From positions 248,001 to 312,000 of the forward strand of contig JAJTUP010000055.1 in NCBI GenBank assembly GCA_021399435.1: DNA of 64,000 nucleotides, read 5' to 3'. Shown here in pieces: positions 1 to 12,245 of the stretch; position 1 is the stretch's first letter; every line of letters begins with the position of its first letter. Below the pieces are notes generated by a model. The model saw nothing but the letters and a program-made list of their open reading frames with translations, was not told the origin of the DNA and did not search any database. The translations under genes and the position numbers were made by a program. This DNA is from Diaporthe sp. PMI_573. Its lineage: Eukaryota > Ascomycota > Sordariomycetes > Diaporthales > Diaporthaceae.

Positions 1-2406
1 GGTGTTCCGGTTCTTCCCTCGCCTTGACCTCTTCCTCGTCGATGTACTCTCCATCATCTTCATCAAGCGCTTCTCTCTCCGTCTCATGAGCAGGCGATCC
101 CGAAGCATTATCTTCGTCTTCATCCTGTTCCACGAACAATGCTGAGGACGCGGACGCGGACGCCTCGCTGTCGCTATCTGCACCAGCTCCTCCGCCAGGT
201 GCAGCTTCTGCGTTAGAAGCACTGTCCTCTTCGCTCTCTCCTTCATCACCGTCCTCATCTGCCTCATCTGCCTCGTCTACCTGGTCGTCCCCCTCGAAGT
301 TGTTCGAATCCTCGGCGTTTAAGCTTTTGCTATCTTGTGATTGATTCTGCGATGCAGAAGCGGCAGAAAACATCTGTGTTAGGCGTCCACCGAAAGAAGG
401 CAGGGGCGCTGCCGCTTGAGTGGCCGTCACAGTCTTCTGCCGGACGTCGTGCTGTACCACTGCGTCATCTAACCTTGGCTTTTTGGCAGATGTACCGATG
501 ACGCTCGTGACCGACTGGTCGCCGATTGTTATTGTCGCGACCTCCTGGGACGGTCGCTTCGGCGGTCTTGAGGCGGACACACCTAGCGGCATAGTCTCTA
601 CGGGTTTGTTTGGCTTCGGAATGGCTGGAATGGGTGGCTCGCCAGGGGCCTGATCATATGGTAATTCGTCTCGTAGGGATTCCGGGAGGAACGAGCGTTT
701 CATCCGGGCTAATCGGCTCAGGAAAGTCTCCTCGCCTTCACTACTGTTGGCTGGAGGGACCTGCTCATCTGTGGGCTCCAGTCGTACCACTTCGGCAGGC
801 TTGTTTGAAGTCTCCGAGGCGTCAATTGCTCCGTTTCCTGGATCTGTATTGCGTGTTCGCTCGACGACCATCTCATCCGGGTTAACCTTGGCGACCGAGG
901 CTGGTCCTGAGCTGACTTCTTCCTGTGAAGCCAACTTTCCGTCCAACCACCGCGTCATCGGATTCAAATGTGCGTCTCTCGAAAGAGCCTTAGCTGAAGC
1001 CAGGTTCTTCATCCGACGGGCTCCCGAGGTGTCCTCTTCGCCGTCTGATATCCCGGGCGCTTCTTCCCCGTGTTCGACCTCATCGCGAGCAGCGTCACGT
1101 CTGTCTGCCGAGTCTCCTTCGGAGCCATGTGTATCCTCGCGAGACACGGTGAACTTCTTGAAAGGTGACAATTTAGACGTCGCAATCTGTGACACGGGCA
1201 CTGTATACTCCTGTTTCTCGAAGAGCTCAATCAGCGACTCTCTGAGATTGTCCAACATCCGACCCTGATCGTGCAAAAAAATGGTCCTCTTGTCAGGGCT
1301 GACGTTGACGTCGTAGAGATGTGTGTCCAGCTGTATGTCGGCGAATATAAAGGGCGACTGTGACGAGTTATACGACCTGTACACTTCGTTGAAGACTCTG
1401 GCGAACTGGGGTAGCGCGCAAGGCCGGCTGTTGACGTAAAACATCTGTCGGTCCGGAGTCTGCCTTCCTTCACCATGGACTGGCCGTGAGACATGGCCTC
1501 GGACAAGAATCTCGTGGGTGTCGCCGTCCTTTCGTGCACTCCACTTTTGGGATAGGCCACTCGTGGGCTCCAAGTCGAGTTTCAGGTCCAGGACAACCAA
1601 GCCGGCCATGGTCTTGGCCCCAAAAACGTTTACTATGTTCTCTCTGGTGCTCTTGTTTCCCTTTGTAGAGAAAAGGACGATTCGTTTGCCCTTGTTGGGT
1701 TGTTGAGAAACTGTGAATTTGACCCCAGTTTGGATACAGGCATACTGGTTGAGAAGACTGATGAGCTTGCCCCATTCTCGCTTGATGTTCCGTTCAAGCT
1801 CCCTGCGCCGTACCGGCAGGTTCTTGAACAGATTCTCGACAGAGACTGTTGTGCCCTTCTGGGCAGCAACCATGCTGGTGGACCTGAGCTTGCCCGAAGT
1901 TTCAAACTCCAGCCTCGACCCCCTTGGCGCATCGGACTGGAGACAAGTGACGACGGTAAACTTTGACAAGGCACAAAGAGAAGAGAGAGCCTCGCCACGA
2001 AACCCAAAGGTCTCCAGTGTGCTCAAGTCGGAGTAGGTCGACAGCTTTGAAGTGTAGTGCTTCAGAGCCAGAGACTCGTGGTTGTCGGGTGAAATGCCCG
2101 TGCCATTGTCCTGGACCTCAACCAAGTCGAGACCCTGGTTCTTAAACCGGACATCTGGTTAGGGATTCCACTCAGCATCATGACCTGACATGGAATGGCT
2201 CAGAAATCCTACCGATGCTCGTTGCGCCAGCGTCGAGGCCGTTCTCGACCAGCTCCTTTGCGACCGAACACAAGTCGACAATGACCTGACCGGACTGGAT
2301 CTGGTGGACCTTTAAAAGGGGGAGAAGACGAGCGTCAGTTGTCGGTTCCAGTGCGGAAGGCCATGGCACTAACAGAGCTGGCCTCGATGGCCTTGATAGT
2401 CGCCAT
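1..2406 (-). CDS. pms1: DNA mismatch repair protein PMS1 (MutL family), 3' end outside the window
   Basis: This gene encodes the PMS1 subunit of the MutL-alpha (MLH1-PMS1) mismatch-repair ATPase/endonuclease, which acts in the nucleus. The model has exon 1 at 2374-2406 (MATIKAIEASS), exon 2 at 2213-2309, and exon 3 from 2154 to the left edge. The introns are 64 and 58 bp; the first has donor GTTAGT. Exons 2-3 carry the GHKL ATPase motifs: ELVENGLDAGAT (motif I, catalytic Glu and Mg-binding Asn), DNGTGIS (motif II) and TFGFRGEALSSL (motif III). The transducer domain follows, with GHVSRPVHGEGRQTPDRQ and FYVNSRPCALPQ. After about residue 340 the protein becomes a disordered, strongly acidic linker rich in Glu, Asp and Ser. 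The frame is still open at base 1, so the C-terminal dimerisation domain and the DQHA(x)2E(x)4E metal site lie outside. Motif I has Gly where PMS1/PMS2 proteins usually have Ser (ENSLDAG). Confidence 0.93.
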
Positions 2407-3334
2407 TGCCCGCAAGAGGCGGCCTGCTCAGCCCAAGAGGCTTCAGAGGATGACGAGCCAGTATGCTGCGATTTTTGCCTTGTTCATCCCTGCGCAGGAT
2501 TACAATGGTGTGCAGAGGATGGTCTCGGGTGCATCAGGACGACATGTCGATAACAAACCACCTGTATATTCGTCCCTCGAGTTGAACTGCCCCTGAGTCT
2601 GGAATAGTCGTGAGGTCAGAGGTTGAATCCTAAGATGAGCTTTCCTGAGTGGGGCTTAGCTCGGTTAAACTTGCCCCGCGCACAAAGACACCCTGTATCA
2701 GCCGTGCCGCACTGGCAGCCTCGTAGGTCCTAACTGGTACCTGGTCGGCGAGCCTCGCGGTACCCTTCCCAACTGCCGGACAGTGATTAGGTAGTCGTAC
2801 GTGCTGTATTTGCGCTGCTACAACGGGGTCACATTCAAGGCTGGCAGGATTTCCTGAGGGGGTTGGAAAGTAGAATAACGCGAACGATTGTTTCGTGCTA
2901 GCGTGTTGATACCTGAGGTAGTGATAGCATTTAGAAGTGATGCGGTCTGATACTGGTCGCATGGGTGACTGGTACCAACTCCAGGAGCGATGACTGGTCG
3001 CGAGGCGTAGAGCGGGCAGTCTGGGGGCGATGACCAGTCTGGGGGCGATACATCTCCAAGCCCAACAGTGGTCACGTGGCGACCGCCCATGACTGGTCAC
3101 AATGGACGGGTTGGGTCACTCCTTTTCCTCGTCACGACGTTGGAGTCCATGGCTTCCATGATCAAAACACTATTAGATTTACTCACGAGCTACCTAAACT
3201 GTCTATTGAACTGACAGCTCCTCACATCACTCTATCAACGTCTCGCGATTAGCCAAGCCCCCCAGAATGGTCGCGTCACTCATATGCTCTGGGGCTTAAT
3301 GTCAAAGGAGGGTACTGGATTGAATGAGCGAAGA
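2407..3334. other. Intergenic, upstream of PMS1
   Basis: I see no supported gene here. A minus-strand open frame at 2630-3100 has basic, Cys/His/Ser-rich composition without recognisable motifs. Around 2950-3110 the sequence repeats short pieces: ACTGGTC or its complement occurs several times, and AGTCTGGGGGCGAT occurs twice about 20 bp apart (about 3018-3050). This looks like local slippage duplication. Confidence 0.5.
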
Positions 3335-3766
3335 TTAGTCACAAGCACAATGTCCCAAGAAGCATAGTGATAAAAAGAAAAAAGGCCAGCCGCATACAAG
3401 ACTATAAGTATCCCTCAGACAACCAGGGGTCTGTATTGCGAGCTCATCCGTTCTGTGCTCGAATTGGTCTTCTTTGAGAACTTCTATTACTCCTTCATGG
3501 ATAAAGAAGCGATATCCCTGAGCCGGGTATCCGTGTTGTTTCACGAATTCCAGGCAGACCTCGGCGTTCCGTCGTCGGACCGGGTTTGATTCATTCTTGA
3601 TACTACCCTCCACCAGTCTTATGTGGCCTTGCACCTCCTCGGCATCGGCTCTTGTGGCGCCAGTAACCGTGGCTGGAGACGAATCAGTTCCGCTTTCGGT
3701 GGACCCGCCTGGTGCCGTGGGAACAGGCTGGTCTTGAGGTTGCGATGGGTTGCTTGACATTATCAT
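3335..3766 (-). CDS. Small hypothetical protein (uncertain)
   Basis: This is an uninterrupted frame of 143 codons from ATG 3766; an alternative ATG is at 3760. The first 45 residues are Ser/Pro/Thr/Gln-rich. A more globular stretch follows, including NAEVCLEFVKQHGYPAQGY and FFIHEGVIEVLKEDQ, which reads like real protein. The last 25 residues (from about RDTYSLVCGW) are hydrophobic and Cys-rich and may be read-through into non-coding DNA, so a splice or a different end is possible. No family is recognised. It lies in the same orientation as PMS1, about 0.9 kb upstream of it. Confidence 0.33.
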   Translation of the reverse strand: MIMSSNPSQPQDQPVPTAPGGSTESGTDSSPATVTGATRADAEEVQGHIRLVEGSIKNESNPVRRRNAEVCLEFVKQHGYPAQGYRFFIHEGVIEVLKEDQFEHRTDELAIQTPGCLRDTYSLVCGWPFFFLSLCFLGHCACD

Positions 3767-5661
3767 TGTTGGTACGACCCTGATGCCGTAGGTCAGAGGG
3801 TCTTTACACGTACAAATAAGCGAGCAAAAGCCGTACTGTCCTCGTAGGCGCCGAAGCACTTAGTATAGTAGCCAGCCTTCTGATGACTAAGCCAAACCGG
3901 GCCTTCTAATTGGCCACAGCCGGGCCAGGCACATAGCCCCCTGGAAGGCCTCTAAACCTATACTGGTAGACAAGATGCATCAGGAGGACCAGAGTGGTTA
4001 GTCTAGTAGAAGCACGCGTTTGGGCGCGTCTCTGCTTACATAATCCTGTCCCTAGGGAATAGACCAAGTCTGCAAGTCTGCAAGTCTACGAGGCGGCGGA
4101 TTATTATGCTTCGGGTTGATACATGACGTGATGACCCAGGCTGCATCCTGCATCCTGCATCCTGCGATCTGCATTCTGTATGTATCATGGACGAAAAGGT
4201 GGCAGATCACATTGTGCGTGACTGGCAGTGCGTAGCATCTCGTATCGAACAGCGACGATTCATGAATGAAGACGCATGCGCCTGACGCCGTGCAGCAGCC
4301 TCTCTGTCTGCGTACGCGTCCGGCGTCTACCCTGCTGCAGCTCGTAATGAGCCTCGGAAAGAGCACGCACGATTGGGCTGGTCTGCCGTACAACAGCTTC
4401 TGCAAGCTGCAGTGCAACCCACCCCTTGGTTGTTAATTTTACAGTAGCCCCGGGCCCGGGACTACCTTGTATCTATCGAGTGTGTAGGAAATGCGACGCC
4501 GCTACTGCAGTGGACGGAGCCGTTGTTACGTGAGTACACATGTCTGTCCCGCTGCCGCACTGGAGTATCGGATCCGGCATGTCGTTGTACACCCGCCGGA
4601 CGAGCAGTCGGGAGCAAATGGGATCTGGGCAACTGGGCAACTGGGCAACTGGGGGATGGGAGACGGGACTCGAGAGGGAGGGACGACGGGCCAGGGATTG
4701 TGACGGCCGCGGCCGCCGACCTTGTTTCGAAACCAATTTGCAATCCCACATCTCGCATCTCCCATTTCCCCCAAACCGAGCTAGGCTGCTTGCTACCACA
4801 ATACACAGTAGACATATGGTCCTGTCTGTCGGCTGATAAGCATGGGTATGCTGGCCAGTGGATGACGTTATCGCCTGGACAATAAGACGCAGATGCGGAG
4901 GAATGGAAAGAGACGGCGCTGCACCGGTTGGAACGCTAGAAGGAGGCCGCGTCCTCTCGATGCGTCTCTCTCTGTTGCGGGCCCGGTGTCTGTAATCCAT
5001 ACCTACTGTGTAGGCGCCTCTACCTAGGTAGGTAGGCAGGTAGGCAGGTAGGCAGGTAGGCAGGTAGATAGGTACTGCAGACACATGCAATCTAGGTACC
5101 TACCGAGAGCCTACCTGCAATCTCATCCACCGTGTGCTGGCTGGACTGCAACCTTATTCAACGGCCAGCAGTGCGTGCCTGCTGTATAAACAGGGAGCCG
5201 GTGGCCTACAGGTCCAGATGCCCTGATTCCCTCATCCCCCAGCCCTGCATGAGATGATTTATCCAAGATCCGAGAGGGATCCATGAATCTCCAGGCCTCC
5301 CGAGCTCTCTTGCTCACCTACCCCCACGCACGGGGCAGCCGAGCAAGCCTGCAAGTCAGTCCAGGCGCCGTTGGTGCTCCCGACCAGGCCGTCTCCGTCC
5401 AGCCAGCCACCCCAGCACCACCCACCCCCTGCCCATTGGGACCTGGGTCCCTCACTCTCGCCCAGCTTTTCCGTCTACAGTACTGTTAGCGTGTGAAACT
5501 TCCTTCTGTCTCTCCTTCCTGCCCGCGTCTCTGCCCGCCTCGACCGATCCTCTCCGCGGCCCTCACCACCTCCCCTCCCCTTCCCCTCCCCTCCCGCTCC
5601 CACGATAACGCTCGAAACACGGCCGAGACCGACGGCAGAAGCGCCATCGACCGTCGTGGGA
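3767..5661. other. Intergenic with several short tandem repeats, upstream of BST1
   Basis: I see no supported gene. Repeats include AAGTCTGC units (4069-4089), a 7-bp CTGCATC array (about 4141-4166), three copies of an 8-bp GGGCAACT unit (4627-4650) and the AGGT/AGGC array listed separately. The last 170 bp before the BST1 ATG (about 5495-5610) is an almost pure C/T tract on the plus strand. Such pyrimidine tracts are common next to transcription starts in filamentous fungi. Confidence 0.5.
5025..5074. repeat. AGGT/AGGC tetranucleotide microsatellite
   Basis: The tract is an uninterrupted run of TAGG, CAGG and TAGA tetranucleotides, about 50 bp long. It is a compound microsatellite 0.6 kb upstream of the BST1 start and probably length-polymorphic between strains. 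Confidence 0.9.
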
Positions 5662-8600
5662 ATGCAGAGGCGGTCTTCTGGCTCGGACGACGGTGACGAT
5701 TTGCAACCGCAACATCATCTGCCTGTCAATGCCGCCAGCAACTCCAACTCCAACACCTCCCTCGCCCTCGCCCTCGGCCTCGGTTCCAGTCTCGATGCTA
5801 CGCCCTCTGCACAGGCTACCTCCGCCCACACACACGGCAGGGCCCCGGGTCAACAGCCGCCCAGGGGCTCAGACAGCAGGCGCACCAGCTTCGACCTCCG
5901 GTCCCACTCCGCCCGCAGCCGCCGCTCCGGCAACTTCTCCTCCTGGAAGCCCGCTGCCCCCCAGAACGGTGCCGCCATGGAGAAGGCGCCTCTCGCCCTG
6001 CCTGTCGAGCCCTCGGCCGTGCCAGTCATGGCCTCCAAGAGTGACGAGGACTCGGAAGGCGTCGACAAATCCCCCGACTCGAAAGGGCCCCGCCGCCTGC
6101 GATCCCGAAGCCCCTGGGCACTCGGACTTCTGACCCTCTTGGTATCGCTGGTGGGTCTGGGCTTCCTCGTTGCAATACTTAACTCGAGCGCGACGCGATG
6201 TCTCGACGCCAAGGGCTGCATAATGTCCTACATGCGGCCTGCCTACGTCAAACTGAACGACTTCGACACCGAGCACACCCGCTTCGGCAGCAAGTACTCG
6301 CTGTATTTCTACAGGGAACTCGAGGTGGACGAGGAGGTCAAGGTCTGTTGGTCCCACGGGCTCTCGCCCTGATCTGCGCGCGACTGCGCCGGTAGACTGA
6401 CAACAATCCCAGTTACGGGGCACCCCCGTCCTATTCATACCCGGGAACGCTGGAAGCTACAAGCAGGTGCGCCCGCTTGCTGCCGAAGCTGCGAACTACT
6501 TCCACGACACACTCCAGCATGACCCCTCGGCCCTCCGACATGGCGTGCGCGATCTCGACTTCTTCACCGTAGATTTCAACGAGGACTTCACCGCTTTCCA
6601 CGGCCAGACGCTGGTCGACCAGGCCGAGTACCTGAATGAGGCCATCCGCTACATATTGTCCCTTTACCTAGACCCGCGCATGACAAGCCGCGATTCAGAC
6701 TTGCCCGATCCGACCTCGGTCATCATCGTGGGCCACTCCATGGGCGGCATCGTGGCTCGCACCATGCTTATAATGCCTAATTACCAGGCGCATTCTATCA
6801 ACACAATCATAACCATGTCTGCGCCGCACTCGAGACCCCCCGTCTCCTTCGACAGCGAGATTGTCAAGGTGTATGACGAGATCAACGACTACTGGAGGAA
6901 GGCATATGCCCAGAAATGGGCCAACAACAACCCGCTGTGGCATGTCACCCTGATTTCTATTGCCGGCGGAAGCTTGGATACCGTCGTGCCGTCCGATTAC
7001 GCCAGCCTAGAATCCATTGTACCAGAGACACATGGTTTTACCGTCTTCACCTCCACGATTCCGACTGTGTGGACGAGTATGGACCACCAGGCAATTCTTT
7101 GGTGCGACCAACATCGAAAAGTAGTGATTCGGGCATTGTACGACGTTGTTGATGCGCACCGGCCTTCGCAAACCAAGCCCCGGGCCCAGCGCATGAGTGT
7201 GTTCAAGAAACATTTCCTCACCGGTCTGGAGGAAACCGCCGAGAAATCCGTGTTGTACAAGGAACATAGCACCCTCCTCACCCTCGAAGACGATTCGCAC
7301 GATATTGTTCCGCAAGGACACCGATTGACACTACGAGGCTTGGGGAAGCAGGGCAAACCACAAGCGCACCTGGTCCCGATTCCGCCCTTGGGTTCGTCGC
7401 CGAGCCGCTTCACACTTCTGACCGACCAGAGGCTCGATAGCGCTGGAGAGTCGGGGAAGCTGGAGGTTCTGCTCTGCAGTGTGCACACGCTGCAGCCTGG
7501 CCAGGCCGGGATGATGCTGCCGTGGAAGATGGATCTATCATCAGGGGAGAGCCGGAGCTCGACTCGGTTGGCCTGCAAAAACACCGCTTCTGACGTTGTA
7601 CAGCTGCCTGCGTCAACCAGATTCGCCCAACAGCCATTCCCTCCCGCCGGCTCCAGGCCTATGACACCGTTCTCTTTCCTGCAATATGACCTTGATGACA
7701 TCGCTGATCATCAATTCGTTGCTATCGTGGATAAGGGAATCGCTTCGTCTGGGTTCGTGCTCGCAGAGTTCAGCGAAATCGCCGACTCTCATCGAACCCG
7801 TCACATCAGCCTGCGTCGGATGCTCGCGTTCGGCATGGATTTCCGATTGCCAGCCCACAGGGCGACCGTGACAGAGATCAAGATACCGTCAATCCAGTCC
7901 AGCCTGCTCGCCTACAGTTTGGAGCTCAGTGAGCAGTCTTGTGGGAAGAACGAGGAGCTCTTCGCGCCACTGGTCCGACAATATCTCACAGAACCGTACG
8001 AGTCTAAATTTTTCGTCAATGCTAGACACGCCAGCATTAGCATGCACGGTGCTGCACCATTTAATCCTCCGCCGATGAAACAGAAAACGACCGAGGAAGG
8101 CCTGAGTTTCCAGTTCTGGACCGATCCGACGTGTGACTCGAGCATCAACGTCCGCCTGACCGTGGATGCTTTGGGAAGCATGGGGAAACTATACATGCGC
8201 TATCGGACCGCATTTGCGGCCTTCCCGCTGCTCGTCGTCGCTTTGGTTATTCGCAAACAATTCAGGGTATACGACAGTCAGGGCGTCTTCATTCCTTTCA
8301 ATGAGAGCTTAGATCTGTGTCTGCGACGGTCTATACCGTTGATCCTTGCCTCTCTGACACTCCTCTCCCTATCCATGAATACCTCTGGAACTCATGGGAC
8401 GGCAAGCTACTGGCCGTTCAAAAATGTGACGGTCGGCGTCGATTTCCGGCAGAACGACCTCTTGGCAGGGACACAAGATCCGTTCTTTTGGTTCATGATA
8501 CCTCTGATTGGCATTGTCTGCGTCGGCGTTTGCGCAGTCCTTAATTACGTGGTGCTGGCTGTCACATCGATACTGAGCACCGTGTATGGCTGGATGAGCT

Positions 8601-9247
8601 TCCGCCCAGCGTGGGTGCGCTACGATGACAGGCGTCGAGCCATACCACACGGCTTCATGCCATCCTCGCCACGGCGGCGGCTCATTACGACGGCCATCCT
8701 GCTGTTCTTGGTCACGACCTTTATACCCTACCAGTTCGCATACCTGGTCGCGTGCGTGGTACAGCTCATCACCGCGGTACGGGCCCACCGTGTCGCCTGT
8801 GAAATGCCGTCCAACGCCAATCGAAGCTTTTACAACTATGCCCATGCTATTTTCTCCCTGATGCTCTGGGTGCTTCCTATCAACATACCTATACTGGTCG
8901 TCTGGATACGCAACCTGACAGTCCACTGGTTCACGCCTTTCTCGTCCCACCACAATGTCATGTCGATTATGCCGTTCATTGTCCTCGTCGAAACATTTAC
9001 GGCGGGAAAGATGGTCCCAAGGGTGACTGGTCGCTTGAGACATGTCACCAGCGTCCTGATCTTTGGCGTGGCAGTGTACGCAGCTGTTTATGGTGTCTCG
9101 TACGGCTACATGATTCACCACCTGGTCAACCTCGTCGCAGCCTGGCTTGTTGTGATACATTCAACGTCTGACTCGTGGTCCCTCGCCGGGTGGAGCGCTC
9201 TGCTCGAGGGCAACCGCGAGACAAGGAAAGGAGGGAAGACTCCATAG
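5662..9247 (+). CDS. bst1: GPI inositol-deacylase (BST1/PGAP1 family)
   Basis: The product is an ER membrane lipase that removes the acyl chain from the inositol of newly made GPI anchors, allowing GPI-protein export and quality control. The exons are 5662-6342 and 6413-9247 (70-bp intron, GTCTGT donor, phase 0), giving 1171 residues, a normal fungal BST1 length. Residues 1-150 are disordered and basic. A membrane anchor lies at about 153-176 (ALGLLTLLVSLVGLGFLVAI). The hydrolase core follows, with PVLFIPGNAGSYKQVR joined exactly across the intron and the GxSxG elbow VGHSMGG (nucleophile Ser336). The C-terminal half, from about residue 690, has a series of hydrophobic membrane segments, as in PGAP1. 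The first in-frame ATG is at 5662; the codon two upstream is GTG and is not the likely start. Confidence 0.95.
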
Positions 9248-10324
9248 GAGGGAACTTCACGTACCACTAGCTACTCGACCACGAGCATCGCGAAGCTTTC
9301 AAAAACATAGCAAGAGTCTCATTCTGCAGGGCGGCATCCTGGATCTATTCTTTCATACAAATCATTACGTGGCGTTGGGTTGCATTTACAGGTGGCGGCC
9401 ATGGCTACCTAGGCGGCTGTGCTTATCGGAACTTGGCTTTCTTCGCGCAGACACAGGTCTTTGGGTTAAGGGGTTTTAATCGCCAGGTTCCTGGGGTCGG
9501 GACCGAAATAATGCTCTGCTTCTTCTTCTTCTGTTCACTTTTTACGACTGCACCCAAGGCCGGTTCTGTCGTGGCGGATGGCTTGACCCTACGATTCTAC
9601 GCCCTCGGCTACAGTGCTTTTACGAAACGAGACGGGAGGGGATACGGGATGGATACATATACCTTTTTTTTTTTTGGGCTCATGATAGAACTCTTGACTT
9701 CTCACACACTCGACCTGGAATAGAGCGAACGGACTTGGATTCGGCACCGGATAGCTGACAGGTGTCTCGGTCCTCTTGCGAAGGCGGAAGACAACGGGGT
9801 TGGCTATTGTACACTTTCTGGATGGAAGAAGGCTATTGCTGCATGGACATGGAGCGGCAGAGCAGGATCTCAGGCGTTGCAATGCCTGAGTACGTCCTTG
9901 TGTGAGTGAGTGTACAGGGCACAGTACAAGGTGCATGTACGAGACGGACGTGCCACTTTCAGCTTACGTGTAGATACCGCAATGGACTCAATGAATACAC
10001 CTAGAAGTACCTAACGAGTTGAATGAACTATGACCGATTTACTGCCGGTGTCTGAACACCTGAAGAGACGTTCCAAATCCGTTCCCAGAGCAGCCGCAGG
10101 ATCCCGCTCAAAACTCCTGTTCCTTCTCACAATCGGACAATGAATGTATTGCTGACTAAGCGTGGCCTGTGCCCCGGCCGAAGAACCAACGTCGTTTGGA
10201 AGCGTGCCGGAGAGCGAAACCAAGATATATCCCCCGGTCATTGTGCTCGCCTTACTCGCTCGGCCTGCCTTGCGAGGAAGTTAGACTGCCAGTCGTGAGC
10301 ATCCTCCCAAGGTCATACGTCTCG
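9248..10324. other. Intergenic between BST1 and the Clr2-like gene
   Basis: I see no supported gene. The 3' side of BST1 contains T-rich pieces, including an 11-bp T run near 9664. Open frames here are short and lack protein-like composition. Confidence 0.5.
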
Positions 10325-12245
10325 ATGGCAGCGGCTGGGGCGGGGGCTGCGGCTGGGGCTGCGGCTGCCCCAAGGGCGGCGGCCCGTCAAGTCCACGTTG
10401 GTCGCTCAGATGGGCGCCTCTACTCGACCCAAGAGATCATCTCAAAGGGCAAGACAGCCGCGAATCAGATTGGGGAGCCGATCCCCGAAGAGTGGGACCA
10501 GATCACGGATGCTGAGACTCGGAGGAAGATGGTTCAATGGAAGGTGGTCATCGGAAACGGCCTCTCAGAAGAGCTGGCGTGGCCGAAGGGTAAGTCGTCG
10601 TAGCATAACGCACCCTGTCTCGGGCTCAATCGTCAACTGACCGAGAGCCTCAGACGCACAATATCAGCTGGTCTTCCCAGAACACTACTGCCTGAGATGG
10701 CACAACTCTGGGGGCCCGAAAAGACAGGCCTGCGTTTACGGCCATCCGCAGGACTGCTCAGAAGAGTTCCTGTATAAGCACCCCTACGAATTCGTTCCAC
10801 ATGTCCTGTGGCTTCTCAGTGATTCTCAAGACCACAAGGAATGCCCGTGCCAGCCATGCCATGTTGCAACAGGCAGGAAATGGCCTCAGTCTCTCACGGC
10901 CAAGTTTGAGAAAAGGGCAGCAGCTTTGGCAACGCCCGCTGCCGAGACAAAACCTAAGAAGGCAACAGCCGCAACCAAGTCTGCCGCGGCCAAGAAAAAG
11001 TCCGCAGCGGCCACCTCAGCCTCCCAGACCCCCACTCCAGAGGTCACGAACAAGGTACTCAAGGAACCCGCGGCCGCCTCAAGAACGGCAAAGAAGTCTG
11101 CCACCCCCAAGGCAACAGCAGCACCAACACCGGTACCAACACCGGCACCAACACCGGCACCCGCGCCGGCACCAGTACCCGCACCCGCCCCCGCCCCGTC
11201 TGTGCAGCCTGCTGCTATACCTGCCGCACCGCATCCAACAGTCAACAACGAGCCGACCCTGTTCCGCCGTGGCGAGATGGTGTGGTTTCAACAGGGCCCG
11301 GCATGGAGGATCGGTGTCATCAGACAGGTCGGCACAGGGCAGGTGCCCGGCTACGCTCTGGCACCTCTTGCACACTCCATCCTCAACCTCGCCCATGTGC
11401 CGAAGCAGCAGCATGAAATGCGACCATTCCTCACCTTCAGCGTGCCAGCCATTGCGATTCCTGATTTGCAGAACAAGACCTTCCCCCAGATCGACTGGGA
11501 AGCCCTCCTGAAGATGAACGCCCAGCGGCCCGAGTTGATCGGCCTTGAGGCGTCCAAGATGGCTGCCCTAGAAATTGACGGCTCTTGGTCCACATTCAAC
11601 CGGCTTACCGCAGGCCCCAAGCAACCCCCCAACAAGACTATGTATGGTGGTGTCTTCCTGGGTGCCGAGATGATCCGCCTGGGCGACGCGATCCGCCACA
11701 GGGAGAAGAGCCACGGCATAATGGAGGTGACTGAGATCACGGTGACGACGGCGACCTCCGTTCCCAACCCGGCTGGCCCGGTGAACACGATGCCGGCAGC
11801 CACGTACACGCTCAGCTTCCGCGGTATCGAGTACGAGGCGTCGCTCGTGGCCGACAAGGCAGCTCTCGGGCCGCAGCCGCAGGGCGCCATCTTCGTCAAG
11901 GACAGCGCCTTCCGCACGGCCGCGGCCAAGGCGACGGGTGCGAAGCAGAAGTGCGTGTGGACGATACAGTCGTGGGACACGGTCTGGGCGGAGCGGGACG
12001 TCGGCGGCAGGCTCTACGTCACCAACGAGCTCATCGGCGTCACGCAGGGCGCCCAGGCCGCCGAGACGGCCATCGCCACGGGCGCCTTCCGCGAGGCGAC
12101 GGCATACCTCAACAACCGCATGCAGAACGCCGCGTCCAAGGACTTTGGGAGGAAGATCAACCGCCGCACGACGGTCGGGGCCGCGGTCGCGCCGGGACAG
12201 CCGCTCGTGTTTGGGGAGGGCGTTGTTGAGGAGGGTCTGGAGTAG
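10325..12245 (+). CDS. Clr2-family transcription-silencing protein
   Basis: This is predicted to be a nuclear chromatin protein of the cryptic loci regulator 2 family; in fission yeast Clr2 is a subunit of the SHREC histone-deacetylase/remodelling complex. The exons are 10325-10589 and 10654-12245 (64-bp intron, GTAAGT donor), giving 618 residues. The N-terminal Clr2 module contains DGRLYSTQ, then QLVFPEHYCLRWHN, VYGHPQDCSEEF and EFVPHVLWLL, ending in Cys152-x-Cys154-x2-Cys157. Residues about 180-275 form a Lys/Ala/Pro-rich linker with a run of Thr/Ala/Val-Pro dipeptides. A second globular region begins at LFRRGEMVWFQQGPAWRIGV, resembling the C-terminal Clr2/BAH-like part. The start is the first in-frame ATG; it is followed by an Ala/Gly repeat. 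A role in heterochromatin in this fungus is inferred from the family only. Confidence 0.86.

Noticed and set aside
2630..3100. 156-codon minus-strand open frame upstream of PMS1
   Set aside because: It overlaps a locally repeated stretch and another open frame, with no domain or conserved-looking segment.
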